64,000 nucleotides of DNA from Opisthocomus hoazin. Taxonomy: Eukaryota; Chordata; Aves; Opisthocomiformes; Opisthocomidae. The position numbers were made by a program, and so were the translations under genes. The stretch is taken from NCBI RefSeq assembly GCF_030867145.1, contig NC_134433.1, forward strand, positions 15,349,896 to 15,413,895, in the 5' to 3' direction. Positions 1 through 12,935 of the stretch are shown piece by piece. The notes under the pieces are model-generated. The model saw only the letters and a list, made by a program, of their open reading frames with translations. It searched no databases and was not told the origin of the DNA. Within the stretch, counting starts at the first letter, position 1; every line of letters begins with the position of its first letter.

Positions 1-3000
1 CCTTCACGGGGAGACGTGGCCTTTCCCATCCCTGGGGTCTCGGGTGGAGATCACCGGGAGCGGCCGGAGCCTGGGGTGCTGGGGTCTGCGGGGGGACGTG
101 GCCGGAGCTCTCCCCCCAGTCCCGCCCCACGCTGGCTGCTGGGGGCTGCAAAGCCCCCATGAAGGGCTGCAGCCTCTCACAAAATGGGGCCTTAACTACC
201 TGATTAAATCTCCCCAGCTAAAGCAATGCAGGCACCAATTTGAGGTTGGTTCCCAAATTGGGGATTGTGTTGTTACTTTATTTAAGATGCACCGATGAAT
301 AGAGGCAGGGAAGGAGGAGGGTGATTATATCTGCCTGCCTGGAATCGAGGAGAAAAGAGCGGAGAGTCCCAGACCCCAGAAACATCAAAGCCAGAACAAA
401 AAACCTCTTTCTTTGAGAGCTGAAAACCTTCTGCTCCTGAAAGGGGCTTTAAGTGGTGGCTCTTCGTAGTTCTTTCATGCCAACAGCTTTTCTGCTTGTA
501 AAAGGGCAGCTTTGAGGACGGGAACAAGCCCTGGCTGAAGGGTGGGCTGGAGGGAGAAGGAGGGCTGCCCACCGAGGCGGGAGAGGGCTTCGGAAATCCA
601 GGAGCGCCAGCGGGGAAGGGCAGCCGGGGACGGTCCGCAGCCGCTCTCGCAGGCAGCTTTTCGGAATTAACCGGCACAGAATTGAGCCCAAACGGGTGTC
701 CCTGCGAAGACGCGAGCGGTTAATGCGCCGGGCCGTCGGAGAAATTCAGCGGAGGGGAGCGGGGTGAAGAAAGAGCGTCCACGCTCGGCTGGCCGGGCGC
801 GCAGATGGAGCGGGAGCGGCAGAGGGGATGCCGAGCCCCTCTGCTCCTCGCCCTCCCCGGCCCCTCGGCAGACCCACGGGAGGGGGGCAGAAAGGCCATA
901 AAGGGGGGGTGAGAGAGCCATCACTTGCCGGTCCCCTGAATGACAGCCTCTTGAGTGAGGCACCATATGCCGGCTGATGCCTCCCGGTCGGGCGGTTTTT
1001 CAGCGGGTGCTGGCTGCACAAATTGGCACAATTCAGCTCTCGAGCTCCTCAGCTGGTCTCCACACCCCACTTGACATGGGAGTGACCTCTCTTTTGTGGG
1101 TCCCGGCGAGAGGGGAGGGGGGACCCCGGCGCGGTGGCGGATGAATCGGAGGCCGTTCCCCCTCGCATTCAGACGGCCCTCGGAGAAGGAGAGGGGGGAG
1201 AGGGAGCAAAGGTGCCCAATTAAATGCACATTTATAGCCGATGCCGGTAAACAGTTGATTGCATACGCGGCGCCCGGCGGAGCGAGGGGGGGCCCAACGT
1301 GGGGCACGGGCACCGGCTTCGGGCTGCTGCGCCGGGGCACGCCGAGATGCCGCCTTCGCCGTGGAGAACGTGGACGCTGTTTTCAATTTTTTAATTAATC
1401 ATCTCGGCCTGAGGCAATGGCAGGGCCGGGCAGGGGCCAGGCTGTTTGCAGGCGCGTCTGGGCTTCATTCCTTCTTGCTTCTTTTGCAAGCACCCTGCAG
1501 AAAGCAGATCCTTTTAGCAAAAAACGGTGTTTCCCCGTAGAAAAACTTTTTGCGGAGCCATTCGGGCTCCTCTTTCTGGTCTGACTTTGCTGAACACAGC
1601 GCTGAGCCAAATTCCCCCCGTGTGCACGCAGCCCCGCGCCGCTCGCTCGCGCCGAAGAGCACGTGGCTCTTGTGGTGTGTACCTGTGTTGTTTAAAGCCC
1701 CCTGAAAATGCAAGAGGGTTTTTTTTTGGGGGGTTGTTTGACAGCTTAAGACAAAACATACTGATCTGTTTACAGCGGTCTCTGCGCCGCTTCCCTCCCG
1801 GCTCGGACCGGGCGAAGCGCCGAGCACGTCGATCTGTCGGCGGCCAGGTGATGCTGCGGTGCTGGCGGGGAAGGATTTTCCCTTCCAGCTGCTCCTGCCA
1901 TCTGGGGAAATCAAAAGGAGGGGATTGGATCAGCTGGTGGAATTAAAAAATGTGAAACTTGTTTCAGATGAGTTGTCTAATAGATTCAGCGAAAGGTAGA
2001 TCGGCGACTGTTTTTTTCTGTGGAAAGGAAATATTTTTTAATCTGTTATACAATGGAAATGCCCCACGGGGGCTGATAAGTCTTGTCATTTAATTATGCT
2101 TTAGGCTCCTGTGTGTTGGTTAAAAACTCTCTTCATTTGGTTCTTCCCCGTATTGTCCTTGCCTATCTAGTGTGGCAGGGCGATAAGTCCGAGGAAATAG
2201 AACTGCAGAGAGGAGGAAGGCTGCTCGGCGGTGGGTGGGAGGTGGAAGGGGCTGCTTTCTGCCTCGGCTTCTCTGTCTGAGCAATGGGAGAGTGGCTGGA
2301 AGGGTCTCCTCGGAGGAGAGGTGATGCAGACACCAGAGCAGGTCTGCGTCACCACTGAGCTTCAGATCAAGTGCTTTTGGTATCTGGATCCGGATTCCTT
2401 GGCTTCTCTTAGAAATAACGTGCAATGCCCGGTGCAAAGCACCGACTGGCACGGGGCTCTCCATGGAGAGCACCGTCACCCCCGGGAGGACAAGCTTTCA
2501 TCTTTGGATAGAAAGATCAAAAAAATCTGACCAGGCCTCAAGCTTTATTTGTGTTAGGAAGCTGCAAGTACCCCTAAAAGGAAACTTTGGTGAAAACAAG
2601 TATTCAGCACCAAGAGTAGCCAATTTTTATTAACTAATTTGACAGAAAGGGGATTAATCTTGCTACTTAAATATTTTCTGAAGCAGCGCAAAAGGTCTCC
2701 ATTGTGGGTAGCGCTGTTATTTCCTCATTCCCAGAGACAGGTTTTGTTTTAAACATACAATTTGTTCAGCAATTGGGGATCTCCTCTGCTCTGCGTACGG
2801 GCTTATGGCTGCTGTTAATGTCACCGGGAGAGGCAGAAGCCCACGGGCAGGACCCCTTGATGTTCAGTGTGGCCTCATCTCTGGCGGGGCTGGAGAAATG
2901 GAAACGGGAAGGCTGACGGAGCGACCCTTGAAAAAGGAGTGTCTGTGCTCGCACCCTCAGGATGCAACCCGGAGCCGTTCGCAACACTCGGGGCTGCCCC

Positions 3001-3400
3001 GGGCGCAGGATTGGGCCTTTGCTCTCTTCAGTTAATGCCTGGGGGGGTTTACAGGAGCCTGCTGTGCTCCCGGGCAGCGGTGGGACAGCCCATGCAGCCA
3101 GTCCGCAAGCCCGGTGCTTTGGCCACATGTCCAGCACCCTTGCGATACCTCGCCTTCGAACCTTCCTGCTCACCACATCGGCTGGCGCTGAATTAACGAG
3201 CGACGGCTACAGTGGAAGGAGGGTGGCTCCTCGTGCCGCAGGGATGCTTTATGGAAGTCCCTGTCCTTAACTGTCATGTGCAGAGATTGGCATCCCTGCT
3301 TCTGCTTGGGGCGAGGAGGGTGGCAGCAGCCTCTCCGGCGGGTTGATGGTGGTGGAGATGTCACCCCGACCAAAGAACAAGCTGGGGTGCTGGGATGTCC
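1..3400. other. Upstream flank, no gene seen
   Basis: GC-rich and CpG-containing to about 1.9 kb, then AT-richer. A short AT-rich island at about 1207-1270 (with CCCAATTAAATGC and GGTAAACAG) and TTAATTAATC at 1392 could be regulatory. The first 130 bp has a loosely repeated GGGGACGTGGCC motif. Open frames here are short, overlap on both strands and show no recognisable protein. Confidence 0.6.
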
Positions 3401-3619
3401 TTGGATATTAGGAAAAATTTCTGTACTGGAAGAGTGATCAGGCGTTGGACCAGGCTGCCCAGGGCAGTGGTGGAGTCCCCATCCCTGGAGGGGTTCAAAA
3501 AACGTGTGGATGTGGCACTTGGGAACACGGTTTAGCAGGCGTGGTGGGGATGGGGTGATGGCTGACCTTGATGATCTTAGAGGTCTTTACCAACCTTAAT
3601 GATTCTATGATTCTATGAT
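3401..3619 (+). mobile_element. CR1 LINE 3'-end fragment (ATTCTATG tail)
   Basis: Begins TTGGATATTAGGAAAAATTT and proceeds through GGCTGCCCAGGGCAGTGGTGGAGTC, GGTTTAGCAGGCGTGGTGG and CTTGATGATCTTAGAGGTC to a GATTCTATGATTCTATGA tail, the standard end of an avian CR1. 5'-truncated, with no ORF. Confidence 0.92.
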
Positions 3620-6600
3620 GTGCCAGCAGCTGGGCTGGGTGCTCTGGGTGGGACAGGGAGAGCCAGGGCAGGGGAGAGCTGGCACGGCCATGATCCCAGC
3701 TGGCTGCCAGCTGGCTCCCTGGCCAGAGCACCAAAGGGAACAGGGCAGGGAAAGCGGGAAGAGAGCGGCTGCAGCCAGTGCTTTCCTCGCACCGCTCCTC
3801 CTCTGGGTCTAGCACCCAGCGACGGGCTCGTTCAGAAACCAGGGCTGCTCACCCTGGACTGTCACCCGGTCCACGCTCTGCGTGGGATGAGCAGGACGGT
3901 ACGGCCAGTCCAGCCGGCCCCTGGAGCTTGTGGCACCAGCGGAGGGGACGGGAGCGAGAACGCTGCTCCTGCTTGGACCCGTCCGGCTGCGGGGAGGGAA
4001 AGGCCTTGGTCCCGCTACCTTTACCGCTAAATCAGCGCTTGGTGTTGTGATCAGACAAAGGCTGTTGCTAGATACGTGGCATCTGTTAACAGACTACTGC
4101 TGTCATTAGCTGCAGCCAGGCATCTGCCGCTCCAGCCCCACACGGAACAGATGCCAGTTCGGAGGGAGCGGGGGCAGGGAAACCCCGAAGCTCTAATATT
4201 TCACTTTTCTACCGACGGCCCTTCACAGTTGGCAGCGGGGCCGGTTGCACCTCGGCAACCGCGGCGTGGAGATGAAATCTGCCCCTCTTGCGAACACCTC
4301 CCCTCGTCGCTGCCCTGAGCACTCCCTCTCCGCTCCCCCAGCCCCGTCGGCAGCACAAGCCGATTCCCCGCCGGCGTGGCTCCGGCGTACGGCCGCGTGC
4401 AGATCCCCGAGGTGGTCTGGGCACGCGGTGCTCAGCGCTGGTGCTGGCCCAGCCAGCTCTAATCTGCGGCCGCGGAGCCGGCATCGCCCGGTGCCACGCT
4501 GGGGGAAGGCATGGCTGTGGCGGGCGAAGGCTGCCCATCCAGCCCCGCAGAGCCCCGGCTTTTAGATGAGATATAAATCCGTATAATAGTAATAATGGTG
4601 TACAAGGAAAGGTGCAAGGGGCTTTGGATCTGCCCGACCTTTACTTTCAGGTTTCCCAAGCGTGTTCTGGGATGGATGAGGAGAAAAGGGGAAAAATGTC
4701 CTGTGGGTCTTTTCCCCCAGTACCATACAAATGGGAAGAGGAGGACCCTGCGCTGATGGGTAATGAGACAATATCAATGTGATGCGTTGTTAGTACCGTA
4801 CCAAATAGGCTTTTAATTTTCTGGGGAGGTGTGGTGCGTCTCTGCAGTGCCAGCATCAATCATCGTCATGAGGTCCAGGTCCCGGCTCTCCCGGGGGCCT
4901 TTCATCGTAAAGGATTCCCTCTCCCTCTGACTAGGGGCTGTTCTACCTCCGTGGCGATGCCTCTCGCAGACTAATTGCTGATTTGTTCTTCTTATGATGA
5001 TGGAGCTTGTGTCACCACAAAACAGAACATTAGGATAAAGTCTTTAAAGTAGCCATGCAGCTGGGAAACTAATTTACAGTCCCTTCTGGTTAAAAAAAAA
5101 AAAAAAAATAGTGATATTGGCAGCAGGGACATCACTTTTGTGCATTAACAGCTCGAAATGACTACGGGTTTGGTCATAAGCTGCTCAGTACCCGGTGGCG
5201 TACTGGCTGCTTCCTCGGATATGTCTGTCCTCCTCTTCTCCCAAATCTTTGTAGCCAACTTTTCTTTTGGTTTCCCGTGGTTCCTTGGGGAACTGGTGAT
5301 GCTCAGGGTGTTTCTTCTCAGGCTGGAGGGCAGAGGCTCTGCTTGCAGAGAGGGCAAAAGCCTTTCCTGCCTTCTGATTCCTGATCCTGAAGTCCCTCCA
5401 CCCTGGCCCAGCTCTCCATCCCCACTATCAGTCGTATTTACCAAGACACATTTGCTACGGCTCCTGAAGTGCAGCAGAGGGAAGTCGTCAAAGACTTGGA
5501 GGACATTAAGGCAACCGACACTCTTTGGACACTGATGGGAATGGCCTCTGTCTTGCATGGAGACCATTAGAACATCTGGCCCTGGTGCCTTTGGAGCCAA
5601 GACCCATTTCCCAAAGTAATTCAGTACATAAAGAGCCAGCGCCACTGAAAAGGAGGGAGGTCGGACTCCGTGGTCACGCAGGGAAGGAGTCTGGAAAGTA
5701 CCGAAGCACCCAAGGCAGGGTGGTGGGCAGGGTGATGCGGTACGGTGTCATGCACTGCTCCTGCCCTCCAAAAGCCTGGGAGCTTCCAGGTTGTACTGAT
5801 GCCACTTCGGCTGCTGCTCCCCTCCGAAAGAAGGAACATCTGGGGGTGATTTCCGAGCATGAGGTTGCTCGGGAGGGTTAAATTCCTTTTCCTGCGAAGG
5901 GGCAGGGGAGCGGAACTGTGACAGCGACAACATGGAGGGGAGCACCCAGCTCCGGCACCCAGCTCTGCATCCCCATCGCCCTCGCTGCTCCACGCTGGCA
6001 CGAGGGACAGGGCGATGCAGAGGGAGAAGGGAGACTAAAGCGAAAAATGTTCATCTGAGAAGCTACTTGGGGGGAGAAAAAGTGTCGTTAAAAAGAGAAG
6101 GTGGCAAAGCGGTGGCTGCGGCCCCTTCCCCAGATGCAATCCCACTCCTGTAATTTCTGGGGGAATTGGTTCATCTTGGGTGCAGATATATTTGTGTCAA
6201 GGTGCAGCTGCACAGATAGCCTGACTCTATGCATAGTAAGAGGCTTTCAGAGAAAGAGGTTATGCCCAGAGCAAGGCCTTATCAGAGCAAGCTGCCTGCC
6301 ATTTATCTGGTTCCCTATCAAATATGAAAACAGGCCTCAATCTGCTGCTTCTATTTTCCTTGTGAAGGCTATGGGTGGAATAATAATTTAGTCCAGTTTT
6401 TTTGTTTCCGACGCTAACCTTCTGCCAAACTCTGCTCTTCCCAACTTCCCCGGGCGGCTCGGCGGCAGCCGCGCTCGGGTGCCCGCCGGGCTGGCTCCGG
6501 CACATCGGTGGGTGCTGCCGCGTGCGGCCAGCCGAGCGCGGACCTTCCAGGAAGGAGGTCTCTGTGTTCGGGAAGGGTTTTATGTGTCTCGTTATGTGCA

Positions 6601-6820
6601 GGGCTCGCGGAACGTCTCTCCTTTTCCAGTTTGATATCACTGTAATTATTCATTAATTGTATTACAGTAGCCCCTAGAGGCCTCGCCAGGTCCAGGGCTG
6701 GGGTCCAACGCGATGGCATGGGGATGGACGCAGCCCTCGCCCCATGGCCCTCCCATGTGGGCAGCGGGACAGGAATGTGCTGACCCCCGGGATGCACCCG
6801 CTTACTTCGAGCCAAAGCCA
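3620..6820. other. Intergenic, no gene seen
   Basis: Mixed GC-rich and neutral sequence between two CR1 fragments, with an A run at about 5092-5108. Nothing resembling an exon was recognised. Confidence 0.6.
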
Positions 6821-7073
6821 GGATGAGAGGAGATGGCCTCAGGCTGCTTCAGGGGAGGTTCAGGTTGGATATTAGGAAAATTTTCTTCACTGAGAGAGTG
6901 GTCAGACATTGGAACAGGCTGCGCAGGGCAGTGGTGGAGTCACCGTCCCTGGAAGGGTTCAAAAAACATGTGGATATGACACTTCAGGACGTGGTTTAGC
7001 AGGCGTGGTGGGGATGGGGTGATGGCTGGACTTGATGATCTTAGGGGTCTTTTCCAACTTTAATGATTCTATG
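6821..7073 (+). mobile_element. CR1 LINE 3'-end fragment (ATTCTATG tail)
   Basis: Starts at GGATGAGAGGAGATGGCCTC and contains the same series of blocks as the copy at 3401, reaching a single GATTCTATG. It is slightly longer at its 5' end. Clearly the same CR1 subfamily. Confidence 0.92.
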
Positions 7074-8010
7074 TCCTTAGAGCCACCCTAAAGTGCAAAT
7101 TGTCACCCCAGGGAGCTGAAGCAGGAGGGATGAGGCCGTGTGGGACGTGCCTGGGTGACACAGGACTTGTGGGGCAGATTCCCCGGAGCCGTGCCGAGTG
7201 CTGGGGCTGTCCTGGGGCTCCCCATCACCTCCAGCTGCACCGAGCCTGCACCCCAGCCATGCCCTGCACCCTCACCTCGCACGCCTTCGCCGCAGGCTCC
7301 TGCTGCCCCGAGACAGCTCGTGCTGCTCCACCGAGCCCAGGGGGACGGCAATGGGAGAGGAAAGTCACAGCACGAAACCCCAGCCCCGTGCCGCACTCCT
7401 CCCTCCTCCACCATCCATCCTGCAGGGCCTCCCCGCTGCAGTAATAAGGCCTGAAAAGCCACTGCTTACATTTTTAATTCCATATCTGTGTCTAACTGCT
7501 GATGCTAAACTCCGATCCCACAGCTTCTGAGGGCAATGCGATCCACATGTTAATATTTTAAGCCAGCCACTAATATTTTTATGTGGGAAATTGAGATTTT
7601 CTACGGTTGCTGGATGAGCAGGCCATTTTTCCACGCTGGAGTATGAAAACTGTAGCTGGGGAAAACATTATTTTACATATTTGTATTTCTCGGGGCTGCC
7701 ATCCTGCGCCGGAAGGGGCGGACACTCCCCAGCTCATCACCGCGCTGGCTCCGTCCTGCCGAGAGGCTCAGCCGAAAGCCCCCCGACACCCGCGCCGTCG
7801 GATGCGGGCAGGCGCCCGAGGCAGCCGAGCGATGGGGAAAACGTACGAGTGGCCCCGAGGCAGCGAGCGGGAGGTGCCGGCCCTGCCGCGTGCCGGTGGC
7901 TGTCTGTCCCCTCGCCGCGACGCCGGGCAGCGTGACCTGTCTTGGCACGGGTGGCTGCAAGGCGGGGGGTGACACCCCCTCTGCCGCGGCTGTCCCTGGC
8001 TGGGACCAGG
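7074..8010. other. Intergenic, no gene seen
   Basis: GC-rich with an AT-rich core at about 7450-7690 containing TTAATATTTTAAG. No gene is seen between the CR1 fragments. Confidence 0.6.
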
Positions 8011-8427
8011 ATGGGACTGGAGCATCTCTCCTATGAGGAGAGGCTGAGCCAGCTGGGCTTGTTCAGCCTGGAGAGGAGAAGGCTGAGAGGGGACCTTAGA
8101 AATGCTTCTAAATATCTCAAGGGTGGATGAGGATGGGGCCAGACTCTTTCCAGTGGTGCCCAGTGACAGGACAAGGGGCAACGGGCACAAACTGAAGCCG
8201 AGGAAGCTCCAGCTGAACCCGAGGAAGAACTTCTTCCCTCTGAGGGTGACGGAGCCCTGGCCCAGGCTGCCCAGGGAGGCTGTGGAGTCTCCTTCTCTGG
8301 AGATATTCCAGCCCCGCCTGGCCGCGGTGCTGTGCAGCCTGCTCTGGGTGACCCTGCTTGGGCAGAGGGTTGGGCTGGGTGACCCACAGAGGTCCCTTCC
8401 AACCCCCACCATGCTGTGATTCTGTGA
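8011..8427 (+). mobile_element. CR1 LINE 3'-end fragment (ATTCTGTG tail), with the last part of ORF2
   Basis: The longest CR1 piece here. The first 120 bp still read as the C-terminal part of a CR1 ORF2 ([21 protein letters not shown]). It then passes through GAGGGTGACGGAGCCCTGG and GGAGATATTCCAG to GTGATTCTGTGA. It belongs to a different subfamily from the ATTCTATG copies. No reverse transcriptase remains. Confidence 0.93.
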
Positions 8428-9849
8428 AAGTGGGAGTTTTAGTTATTTGTTCTCAAACAAAGTGGCTGTTTCTCCTCAGACCCTGCTTTCTCCTGCAGCT
8501 GAATGCTTCGTATTTTTAAAAACATGAGAGCAGAAACCTATTCATAAAGCTCAGGCTCCTCTTGACAGGTGGCAAACCCCGTCTAACCAGCTAGTTAGGC
8601 AGTCGGGGGAGGTGGGCAGTGCCCTGGTCACCCGGCTGCCGCCCGAGCCCGTCGCTGAGCTGGCAGACAGTCCATCTGGTGCAAGGAGTTGATGTGAGAG
8701 GCAGTGTTTCTCCCCGACGGCTGCCTATAAATCACATTTACGGGCCGCAGTCGTGGTCCAGGCAGCGTTGGCTGGACGGGGGGTTTGGCAGCGCCACAGC
8801 CAGGGTCACAGGCAGCTGTAAATTGTCACCCGAACGCAGCGAAGCCAGCGCTGCTCCGGAGCCAGCGCCAGGACGCAGGGCACGGACACGCACGGAGCTG
8901 CGCACGGACAGGCACGGAGATGTGCACGCTCACACACGCACACTTGCCGCCTCGCCGCGGCCCTAAACCTCTGCTGACAAGCAGGCAGACAGTGGCGAAG
9001 CTGAAATGAAGTGTGGACAAGTGTCCGTGTCCCCAGCCTCATCACTCAATCTCCACGGCTGCTGACACGCTGCATTATCAAAATCAGTGGAAGTGCGCGC
9101 TCGGGCTGGGCTTTGGAGCTTCGGGACGTCTTTGTCAGCTCGACGTTTAACCCAAAACCTGGCCTGTGTTTCCCTGCCACGCTCCGCGCGTCGGGAGCCC
9201 GGGGCTTTATGAGACGGGGCGGCGGTGCCGGGCTGGCACCGCGGATCAGAGCTTTTCTCCAGCTCGGCGGTGGCTGGAGGTGGGGCTGGGGGGTCTGTGA
9301 GCAGCCAAAGCCATGGATGTTCCCCCGCGGTCCCCAGTGCCATCCCGCTGTGGGGACTCGCGGGGGAGACCAGAGCACTGCGCGAGCCCTCGGCCCTGGC
9401 ATCCTCCCCACGGCGCAGCGCAGCGAGGACGCTGTGTCCGGAGCTGCTCTGGCCAATAGCTACAAACCTGGGGGAAAATGGAAGTGGAAACAGGGGAAAC
9501 TCTAAAGAGCTTTACCAAAATCACACTGAGATATTCTTCTCTCAATCACAAAACTTCTTCCTTAAAAGAAACAAAAGCCGTGGATGTTCAGCGAGCTGGA
9601 ACTCGCGGTGCTGGAGGAGGCAGGAGGTGGAATTCTCTCCCTTTGGGCGGTTTCATCTCCTTACCGTCCACCTCCATTGAGCTGTTCCTTGGACACGAGG
9701 CAGCAGGACAAAATATTTTAGAACAAAAACTTCTGGAAATACTCCCCACTGCACAAAGGGGCCTCTTTCTGCTGCTAAAAGTTGAAAGCGTTCTTGGAGT
9801 TTAAACAGGTTACGGATGAAGGTGGATAAATATTGAGACAGATGCACCT

Positions 9850-10060
9850 CAGTATCTTTCCAGTAGTTAAATGTGCATTTCGTATGTATGGACTTTAACG
9901 AGCGCTCAGAGATTTTGACCCGCTGGTATAGATTACTGTGAGAGAACCTGCCAGGCCCACATCGTTGTCGGAGACAAGCCCATGATGCAAATTGGCAGAC
10001 AAAGCAGCGAGCAGTCAATACAGATTAGAATTAAGTCTCTCCTCTTGTCCACAACCGGGG
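9850..10060. promoter_or_regulatory. Candidate conserved noncoding element
   Basis: About 200 bp of non-repetitive, balanced-composition sequence with GCATTTCGTATGTATGG, a GATGCAAATTGGC octamer-like site (ATGCAAAT) near 9982 and CAGATTAGAATTAAG. It lies between GC-rich blocks. A candidate only. Confidence 0.3.
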
Positions 10061-12814
10061 GCCCTGCATTGATCGGATTGCAAACGCCAGAAACCTGGGC
10101 TTTGCCCAAAGTGGCGGGGAGGGGGCGGGAGCCTGTGCCCAGCTATGGTGGTGCCATCGCTGGGGTCCCCGTCCCGGCGCCTGGCCTCGGCATCCGCAGC
10201 AGCCGGCTCCAAGCCAAGCCGGTAACGTTGGCGCTGGTTTATGCAAAGAGGCACCTGAAGAAATCCAGGGAGGGGAGCGCAGAGCGGGTTAAAGCTGTGG
10301 TTTAACGCAGGTTGAAGATTAAACGCACATCTAAGCGTGTCCTGCGCCGGGGCCTCTTCCAGCTACACGGGAGCTGGCAGAAACAGCCACCAATATTTTC
10401 CTCTCCTCTTCCATCATTTCCCCTCTCGAACCCTGCTTTGCCTTTTCCACTAGCGTTTGCCTCGGGAAGATTTTTGCCTTCACAAATGGGGGAATGGGGC
10501 TTTTTCGTGCAGAACCCCACCCATAGGTGCTCGGAGGGCGTCCGCAGATCGCTGCCGGCGCAGGCAGGGTTTGCGGTGCCCGCAGCCAGCCCGTGCCCGC
10601 CGGCGAGGGGGGACTGCACCTCCCGAGGGCACCAGCCCCGCCAGGCATCCTGGCCATTTCAGGGGGGGTCAATTAGCAGCTGGCCCATAGGGTGACACAC
10701 ACTCGCAAAAACCTGCTCGAATGCTGAACAATAACGAGTGCATTCGTAAAAACCAACGTTTGCACCTTGTAATGTAATTTGTCTCGGAGGATGAAAGGCT
10801 GTTTTTGTCGGGTCACTTGTTTCCTGTGAGTACCTTGCCTGGCTATAATTTCAGCTGCGGTTCAGCATCTGCCTCTTCTTGCGTCGCCAGCTGAGCGAAC
10901 AACAAATCTGTCCTGCGTCGGGACACCCCGGCTTTAGGTGCCACCGAAAATGCAATCAGCGGGTGCGCGGCGTTTCTGAAAGCGCAGCCGGGGAGATGAC
11001 ATCAGCCACATTCGCTTTGCAGGGAGGCAAAGGGATTGGGTTTAACGATTTCGTGGTTTGCTGCTGCGGAGGATCCGCGATGCCTTGTAACGCTGTGATA
11101 GCAGATTTCCTCGTCCTGTGGAATTACCCCAGAAATGCAAATGTCTCTATCAGTCAGGATCCAGAGCAGCAAACCACGGCCCTGAGTGACCCCCAGCCCT
11201 CCTGCTCGCGCGCTTGACCTCTGGTGCGTTTTCTTCTCAAAATCATTTATTTGATAGAGGCTGCAAGAAATAATCTATCTTTTTTTTTTTCCATTTGCGC
11301 CCTCGTGCAAATGAATTCCTACTAACTTTTATTTTCTTTGTTTCCCAATTGTCATGCAAAACTCATCTCTCTGAACTGTATCCCCTCTTGACTTTTGTCT
11401 TCTCCCTGAGGAAATTGCCTCTCTTATGGCCATGGGTAAAGCTCGGGTGGGTTGCTGGCGAGGCGTGTTTCAGCAAAAGGCCGCAAGCCTTTCTCACCCC
11501 AGCGGGGTCGGCAGAGAGGAGTGCTATCACCCCTGCTTTCTGCGAAAACACGGGGCTGCAGAGGTTAAAAGACTTGCACAGCATCTACAAGGGGAAGGAG
11601 CTACGCGGGAGCCAGGTCAGGTCCAGCCTAAGAGCAACCTTCAGCTCCAGAGCTGGGCTCTGTGAAACATCTGGACATCAGCCAGCAGGGATGCGGGGTT
11701 TTGGGGCGCTGGCACAGCTGGGCTGAAGTCACCGACTCTGGTCCATCCTTGCTCTTCACCGCTCAGCACCAGCCCCGTCACAGCTCTGGGATTTGATTTT
11801 CTCAGCCCAGATGCGCAGTAGGCAGCGGCACCGGCCGGAGAGACGCGTCCCTTGCGTGGATGTTTGCTTGTGCTAAGGGTCTGAGCGGTGTTGTGACATG
11901 CGTGCGTCACCGAAAGGTTTGGGGGTGAAGGTGGAAAGTATTAAATTACTGTTCCTTTCCTATTTCATAAAAACTGCCTGTAAAGTGTCTTATAGCTGGG
12001 GTTTTTTCCCCCCATGAGATATTCCCGTGTCCCGGGGCTGGGAGCGGGGGAAGCTCCTGGTTTTGCCGGGGGGATGCTGCGGTGCTCGCCTCTGGCCGGG
12101 GCTCCTCCACGCCACGCTGCGGCAGCCGGGCAGCCCTCCCTGCCCTGCTGTGCCCTGAGCTTTCCCCACGCATCCCCTCTGGGAGACAGCTACCTGGCCG
12201 GGGCAAAAAAAGGTGAAAAAAGATCACAACAGGCAATATTGCGCGTGTAGAGCTAAAGCTTCGGCGGCCGCCGAAGAGCCCCTCGGCAGCGCGGTGGCCT
12301 TTGTTCGTGCTCCCTCGCCCCGCGGAGCCCGCCTGCCTCCCCTCGCCCAGGCAAGCCTTTGAATTTTTATGCCGGTGCCTTTCTTTGCATTGACCAGAGT
12401 TTATCACATATCTCTGGTTGGGATCCTGCCTAGCTTAGCATAAGACAAAAATGGGGGGGGGGAAATCGGCTGAATAATAGGACGGATTTGTAGCAGCTGA
12501 GGATTTGCATTCAAATGTTCGCCAGCCACCTCTGAGCTCGAGTTTTATCATGTCTTTACAGCCAACAGCTTGTTTATGAATAAAAAATGTGGCATGAAAC
12601 CAGAGGAGTGAGTTGTCTTTGTTTTGTCAAGTGTGCGGAGACAAAATGCTCGCTCCTCACAAGTCTTCACTTCATACAAGTCTTCTGGGACGGGGGCAGC
12701 TGGCCGCGGGCTGCTACCTGCGCGTTGCCATGGCCGGCGGCACCTCCGTGCACCCCTCCATATGCATGAGCCTCGCGCCGGGACCCGCCGGGCGCCTATG
12801 CAAAGCAGCCCCTG

Positions 12815-12935
12815 CTTTGACAGGCAGCCACTTTATTAACTCATTAAGCTCATCTTGTTCCTTTAAATGCAGTATAATTACAAATAAAGCTGTCACACTT
12901 TGTTTGCGGTTATATAATTTAGCTAAGTGCCGCTA
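12815..12935. promoter_or_regulatory. Candidate conserved noncoding element
   Basis: About 120 bp of AT-rich, non-repetitive sequence (from the GACAGGCAGCCACTTTATTA region through TATAATTACAAATAAAGC to TTATATAATTTAGC), abruptly bounded by GC-rich DNA. The composition is like that of developmental-gene conserved elements; conservation was not tested. Confidence 0.3.
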